A DNA stretch of 64,000 bases from Myxococcales bacterium (GTDB lineage Bacteria > Myxococcota_A > Polyangia > Polyangiales > Polyangiaceae): contig JADJCA010000012.1 of the NCBI GenBank assembly GCA_016703425.1, forward strand, positions 186,001 to 250,000, in the 5' to 3' direction. The position numbers and the translations under genes were made by a program. The notes below the pieces were generated by a model. The model had not been told where the DNA came from and searched no databases. It was given only the letters and a program-made list of their open reading frames with translations. This document shows, one piece after another, positions 60,320-64,000 of the stretch. Every line of letters begins with the position of its first letter. Position 1 is the stretch's first letter.

Positions 60320-62617
60320 ATGGCAAAGGCATTAGGACGCACCACACCCACCCTCCCGGTCGTGCTCTCTGACGGGCAGGCCGCGGGGCGCATGAGTGGC
60401 GAATACGGCCGCCCGGCCAACGACGTTCGCACCTCGTCGCGACCGCCCACGCCCACGCCCGCTGGCCCGTCGGACGTTGAGACGGCGGACTTGCCCCAGC
60501 GTGTCGTTCGCAACCCCGCCATCGTGGAGGCCGCGCTTCGCGATGGGAAGCTCCCGGGGCGCCTCGAGCGAGACTACGTCGTGATGGACGAGCTCGGCCG
60601 CGGCGGCATGGGAACCGTGTATCGTGCACGCGATCGTCGGCTGGGTCGCGCCGTGGCCATCAAGCTCTTGCGTCGCACCTCGGGAAGGCAGCTACGCCGC
60701 TTCGTCGTCGAGGCCCAGGTCGCCGCCCAGCTTGAGCACCCCAACATCCTGCCCTTCTACGGCATCGTCGTGAACGAGAAGGGCGTGCCCGCCCACGCGA
60801 TGCGCCTCATCGACGGGCCATCCTTCGCGGATTTCCTGGAGCACTGCGCGACGACCAAAGATCGCTCGCATTCGGCCATGTGGCAGCTCGGCGGACGCCT
60901 CGAGATCTTCCTCAAGGTTTGCGACGCCATCGACTACGCGCACGCGCGCGGCGTCGTGCATCGAGACCTGAAGCCCGAAAACGTGATGCTCGGCGCGCAC
61001 AACGAGGTGTACGTCACCGACTGGGGCGTCGCGAAGGTGCTCGCGCCGGTCGGCGACGCCAGCACGCTGTTGACCGACACCATCGAGACGGGGCCCCCCG
61101 AGTTCTTGGAGCTCGAGTCTGGCGAGGTGGTCTCGCGCGCCATCACCAAAGACACCGTTGCCGGTGACATCGTGGGAAGCCTCGCCTACATGGCGCCGGA
61201 GCAGGCGAGGGGGCTTGCCGCCGAGCCCGCGTCGGACCAATACGCGCTCGGCCTCCTGTTCCAGGAGATCTTCACGCTGGCGCCGGCGCGCGAGGGCGTC
61301 TTGGCGCAGACGCAGCTCTCCAACGCGCTCGCCAACGAGCGCCGCCCCATGGTGCACAAGTTCGGCCTGCCGATCCCGGCGGCGGCCGTCGCCATCGTGG
61401 CGCGCGCGACGGCCATGCGGCCCGAAGACCGCTACCCCGACGTGCGCGCGTTGGCCGAAGACGTCCGACGCCTCGTGCGCGACGAAGAGGTCTCGGCGTT
61501 GCCCGACAGCCGCGTCGGCAGCGTTTGGCGCCGGCTGAAGAAGCGACCGCTCTTCGTGCTGGCCGTCGTGCTCGGCCTCGTCATGGTGTCCGCCGCGCTG
61601 ATGCTCACGAACCTGCAACGTCAGCTCGTCGATCGCAAGCGCGCTGCACGCCAGAGCGATCGGCTCTCGACGCTGACGGGCCGCGTCGCCGAGACCGCTC
61701 GGTCCCTCGAGGCGCGCTTCGCCGACATCGAAGATCTCGTGAGCTCGCTCGGCGCCTCGACCAGCGAGCTGCGCCGCGCGGCGCCGACGTCGGCGGGCCG
61801 CGCGTACACCACCAAAGACTTGGCGGCGGAGCTCGTCCCGACGGCCTGGTCCGATCGCTACGCGCAGCGCATCACCTTTCTGCACCCGGTCACGGTGCTG
61901 GCGCCCGCGGCCACGGGCAAAGAGCTGGCCCTCGACCTGCAACGCGTGGGGGACTTCGAGCGCGTGCTGATCCACACCACCGCGCGGTCGAGCAGCGCCG
62001 ATGACGTCCTCGCGTCGTCGCTCGAGGCGAAGGTCGAGCGGGCGCGCGCCGGCGCTCGGATCATGTGGTCGGCCATCGGGCTCGAGTCGGGGCTCTTGGC
62101 GATCTACCCGGGCAGCGCCTTTTTTCCTGATGACTACGACGTGCGCAAGCGCTCGTGGTACCGCGTCGCGGCCCACCAAAAGGGCAAGGTCTGGGGCGAG
62201 CCTTACCCCGGCGCTTCCAGCGGGAGCCTGAATGTCTCGTGTTCTGTGCCGCTCTACGACGGCGCTGGGAAGTTCTTCGGCGTCGCGGCGGCGCTCCTCG
62301 CCATCGAAGATCTCTTGCCCGAAACGCGCGTCGACGTGGCCGGCTTCCGCACGTCGTCGATCTTGAACGCACGCGGCGACGTCGTCTTTTCGTCCGACGC
62401 GAAGGTCCTCCGCATGGCGCCTGGCACCTACGAGAACCGAAAAATCAAGCTGAACCCCTTCGACATGGAGCAGGTTCGCGCCGCCGTGGCTCGCGGAGAG
62501 AAGAGCGGCCGCGTCACGGAGGGGCGCAAGCTCGCGACCTTCGTGCGCCTCCACGCGCTCGACTGGACACTCGTCGTGACCACCGACGCCGCGCCCTACG
62601 AGTTCGAGGAGCGATGA
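60320..62617 (+). CDS. Transmembrane Ser/Thr protein kinase with extracellular Cache-like sensor
   Basis: 765 residues from ATG 60320. Kinase domain ~85-390: glycine loop G93-R-G-G-M-G, Lys115 (VAIKLL), HRD 214-216 (HRDLKPENV), DWG 234-236 in place of DFG, and MAPEQ. The activation segment has a long insertion (about 240-285). One membrane helix at 410-431 (LFVLAVVLGLVMVSAALMLT) leads to an outside region (~440-765) with dCache-like blocks FFPDDYDVRKRSWYRVAAHQ, GLLAIYPGS and NVSCSVPLYDGAGKFFGVAA. It should sense an extracellular ligand and phosphorylate cytoplasmic targets. The PP2C-CNB protein is a possible counterpart. Divergent from the lipoprotein gene at 60107. Confidence 0.92.
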   Translation: MAKALGRTTPTLPVVLSDGQAAGRMSGEYGRPANDVRTSSRPPTPTPAGPSDVETADLPQRVVRNPAIVEAALRDGKLPGRLERDYVVMDELGRGGMGTVYRARDRRLGRAVAIKLLRRTSGRQLRRFVVEAQVAAQLEHPNILPFYGIVVNEKGVPAHAMRLIDGPSFADFLEHCATTKDRSHSAMWQLGGRLEIFLKVCDAIDYAHARGVVHRDLKPENVMLGAHNEVYVTDWGVAKVLAPVGDASTLLTDTIETGPPEFLELESGEVVSRAITKDTVAGDIVGSLAYMAPEQARGLAAEPASDQYALGLLFQEIFTLAPAREGVLAQTQLSNALANERRPMVHKFGLPIPAAAVAIVARATAMRPEDRYPDVRALAEDVRRLVRDEEVSALPDSRVGSVWRRLKKRPLFVLAVVLGLVMVSAALMLTNLQRQLVDRKRAARQSDRLSTLTGRVAETARSLEARFADIEDLVSSLGASTSELRRAAPTSAGRAYTTKDLAAELVPTAWSDRYAQRITFLHPVTVLAPAATGKELALDLQRVGDFERVLIHTTARSSSADDVLASSLEAKVERARAGARIMWSAIGLESGLLAIYPGSAFFPDDYDVRKRSWYRVAAHQKGKVWGEPYPGASSGSLNVSCSVPLYDGAGKFFGVAAALLAIEDLLPETRVDVAGFRTSSILNARGDVVFSSDAKVLRMAPGTYENRKIKLNPFDMEQVRAAVARGEKSGRVTEGRKLATFVRLHALDWTLVVTTDAAPYEFEER

Positions 62618-62644
62618 GCACGCCGCGGTTGCGTGAGGCTTGCG

Positions 62645-63295
62645 TTACGCGACGACGTCGATCACGGAGTCTTCGTCTTGCAGCGTGTCGTCCACGCGAC
62701 GCCACCTGAAAGGCGCTTCGCGAACCCCGGAGCTAGGCGGCGCGGCTTCCGGTCCGTGTACCAAGCGCGTTGGCGTGCCCAAGGCGTCGAAGCCCAGCGT
62801 GCTGCAGGAGAGCAACGTGACGAGCCGCCGCTTGTAGCGAAGGTGCGTCCGCGACTCGGATTCGATGGCCGCGAGTACCTCGCTCGCGAGCGTGCGGCAC
62901 TGCCGCGCGAAGACGTCGAAGTGGTGGAAGACAATGGCCGCTCGGCCCGTCGATGACAGCGGCAGCTCGCGGAGGGCGCCGGCGAAGCCGGCTAGCGATT
63001 CGTCGTAGCGGCCGACGTGGTCGAGCATCAGGCGAACCTTGCCGTGGAAGGCGCCGCTCGTCAGAAAGCGCGAGCCGTCGATGACGTAGAGCCGATAGCC
63101 ATAAGTGCGGAGCAGCGCCGCGTCCTCGCCGAGGCGGTCTTGATCGCGGTAGGTCGCGAGGCCTCCGGCCAGGAGGAGCCGTTCGTCGAGAGGACGGGTC
63201 TTGCCGCTGGCTCCCGACGCCGACGGCTGCCGCTCGCGTTCACGAGCCTCAAGGTAGCGCCGCGAATGCCACTGTTCATAGCTGTAGGCCAGCAC
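62645..63295 (-). CDS. Hypothetical protein
   Basis: The frame is open from 63733, but only the part after ~63300 has typical codon use and plausible protein sequence, so GTG 63295 with GGAGG just upstream is preferred (216 residues). Upstream ATG 63511 would overlap the divergent lipoprotein start. The product is alpha/beta (RTYGYRLYVIDGSRFLTSGA, GRAAIVFHHFDVFARQCRTL, HLRYKRRLVTLLSCSTLGFD) with no signal peptide or known motif. Convergent with the kinase gene 27 bp away. Function unknown. Confidence 0.6.
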   Translation of the reverse strand: MLAYSYEQWHSRRYLEARERERQPSASGASGKTRPLDERLLLAGGLATYRDQDRLGEDAALLRTYGYRLYVIDGSRFLTSGAFHGKVRLMLDHVGRYDESLAGFAGALRELPLSSTGRAAIVFHHFDVFARQCRTLASEVLAAIESESRTHLRYKRRLVTLLSCSTLGFDALGTPTRLVHGPEAAPPSSGVREAPFRWRRVDDTLQDEDSVIDVVA

Positions 63296-63509
63296 GACCC
63301 TCCCAGGCGCAAAGTGCGCAAAATCCCGGGCTTTCGCGGGATCAGCCGGGCGCAATTCGCCCGAGCAGGCTCTAGCACCGGGCCCTTTGTCGTCGAGGGG
63401 AGCTTTCGAGTTTTTGCGTCCCGTGGGCGGCACACGCCACGGTGGTTGCCGGCTGCTCCTGCAGCCAGGTTTTCCCGGTCGTCGGTCTCCTTTGGGTATC
63501 TTGCCTTCC
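63296..63509. promoter_or_regulatory. Divergent spacer with two small hairpins
   Basis: 214 bp between the hypothetical gene (minus) and the right-edge lipoprotein (plus). ATCCCG-N8-CGGGAT and CGGGCG-CAATT-CGCCCG stems lie close together near 63325-63365. They could be operators or leader structures for the minus-strand gene; no clear promoter hexamers. Confidence 0.35.
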
Positions 63510-64000
63510 ATGATGCAGACCCACCGTGTCGCGGTCCGCTGGCCTTCACGGCTGGCGCTCCTTGGCTTGCTCGTTGCCTGCGGCCCTGAGGTTGCGCCGC
63601 GTGCCGTTGGGCCGGCCGCTGCCTCCGCGTCGCCCGTCAAGACGGCGCCGTCGTCGGCCGCATCGCCCGCATCGGCAGCGCCCACTGTCGACCGCTCCAA
63701 GCTCCCGCCGTTCGCCTTTGCGAACGCGAGCATCGAGGTCGAATACCCGGAGCGTGTGCGCGTGGCTCGCGCCGGTCGGCTCTACGTCGAGTTCCCGCCC
63801 GTCAAGGAGGAGGACGCGGAGGCCGACAAGTCCGTCGAGTACGAGCCGCCGATCATCGAGGCGGCGTCTGGCACTCGGCCCTACCGCGTTCTGTGTCGTG
63901 ACGCGGAGAATCAAATCGCCGCCTACGTTCCTTCGCATCAACTGAGGATGGTGGCCGTCGAGCCGGTGGTCCTCTCGCCAAAGACGACGCCACCGGAGAC
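63510..64000 (+). CDS. Lipoprotein, C-terminus cut by window edge
   Basis: From ATG 63510 (or 63513) an open frame of 163 codons continues past the window end. Signal peptide with lipobox LVAC (Cys25), then an Ala/Pro/Ser-rich linker to about residue 65 and a beta-rich domain (FAFANASIEVEYPERVRVAR, RPYRVLCRDAENQIAAYVPS). No recognised family in the visible part. The start is supported by the signal peptide. Function unknown. Confidence 0.75.
   Translation, partial: MMQTHRVAVRWPSRLALLGLLVACGPEVAPRAVGPAAASASPVKTAPSSAASPASAAPTVDRSKLPPFAFANASIEVEYPERVRVARAGRLYVEFPPVKEEDAEADKSVEYEPPIIEAASGTRPYRVLCRDAENQIAAYVPSHQLRMVAVEPVVLSPKTTPPE

Noticed and set aside
60692..62554. 620-codon minus-strand frame
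   Set aside because: Antisense to the Ser/Thr kinase with all kinase motifs on the plus strand.

Overview
The window looks like chromosome of a Myxococcota bacterium, most likely class Polyangia. The support is a very high G+C content with G/C-ending codons, two proteins with MYXO-CTERM-like tails, many lipoproteins, a long TPR protein, a CarH-type B12 regulator, DUF4388 and DUF4912 proteins, and eukaryote-like Ser/Thr kinase and PP2C signalling proteins. The species cannot be told. I found no rRNA, tRNA, CRISPR, IS element or prophage, so this is ordinary chromosome rather than a mobile island.

Layout. 1-3.4 kb: a papain-like lipoprotein running off the left edge, an aconitase/isopropylmalate-dehydratase-type small+large subunit pair (ATGA overlap) and a small unknown ORF. 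3.4-8.2 kb: a giant TPR protein, divergent from a SlyD-like FKBP followed by two small genes (one DUF1844). 9.6-11.4 kb: ECF sigma, anti-sigma-like protein and secreted protein with overlapping stop/start codons. 11.5-19.0 kb (minus strand): tandem ATP-grasp (D-Ala-D-Ala ligase-like) protein, thrombospondin-type-3 outer-membrane protein, HEAT-repeat protein, xseB and an SH3 membrane protein. 19.2-24.9 kb: lipoprotein, ribA, CarH-like regulator, holA, MYXO-CTERM protein, ribF. 25-31.5 kb: LysR with divergent NmrA-like oxidoreductase, a cysteine-repeat lipoprotein, DUF4912 protein, acyl-CoA dehydrogenase-like protein. 31.8-35.2 kb: folP-cdaA-cdaR-lipoprotein, a c-di-AMP synthesis operon. 35.2-38.8 kb: winged-helix protein, small lipoprotein, zinc-ribbon protein, SUMF1-like lipoprotein, DUF2452 protein. 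38.8-48.4 kb (minus strand): purU, prfB (with its programmed +1 frameshift), NAD(P)-binding protein, PP2C-CNB phosphatase, small membrane protein, lysS, membrane protein, lolC, lolD. 48.6-64 kb: DUF4139 protein, CNB protein, DUF4388 protein, metzincin lipoprotein, putative glycoside hydrolase, beta-barrel protein, LAS-peptidase-like MYXO-CTERM protein, conserved lipoprotein, transmembrane Ser/Thr kinase with an extracellular Cache-like sensor, an unknown gene and a lipoprotein running off the right edge.

How the genes fit together. Three themes dominate: envelope biogenesis and surface proteins (Lol export, Ddl-like/TSP3/HEAT operon, many lipoproteins), signalling (ECF sigma, kinase, PP2C-CNB, CNB, c-di-AMP, CarH), and housekeeping (xseB, holA, ribA, ribF, folP, lysS, prfB, purU).

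Two points need attention. First, three genes are broken by small indels (lolD, DUF4139, the lipoprotein at 59.1-60.1 kb), and a fourth disruption is likely at the membrane protein/lolC junction. These may be sequence errors. Second, several enzyme-like proteins lack key residues: the first ATP-grasp module, the acyl-CoA dehydrogenase, the SUMF1-like protein and the anti-sigma zinc motif. The tandem Ddl-like operon is the best candidate here for an undescribed system.
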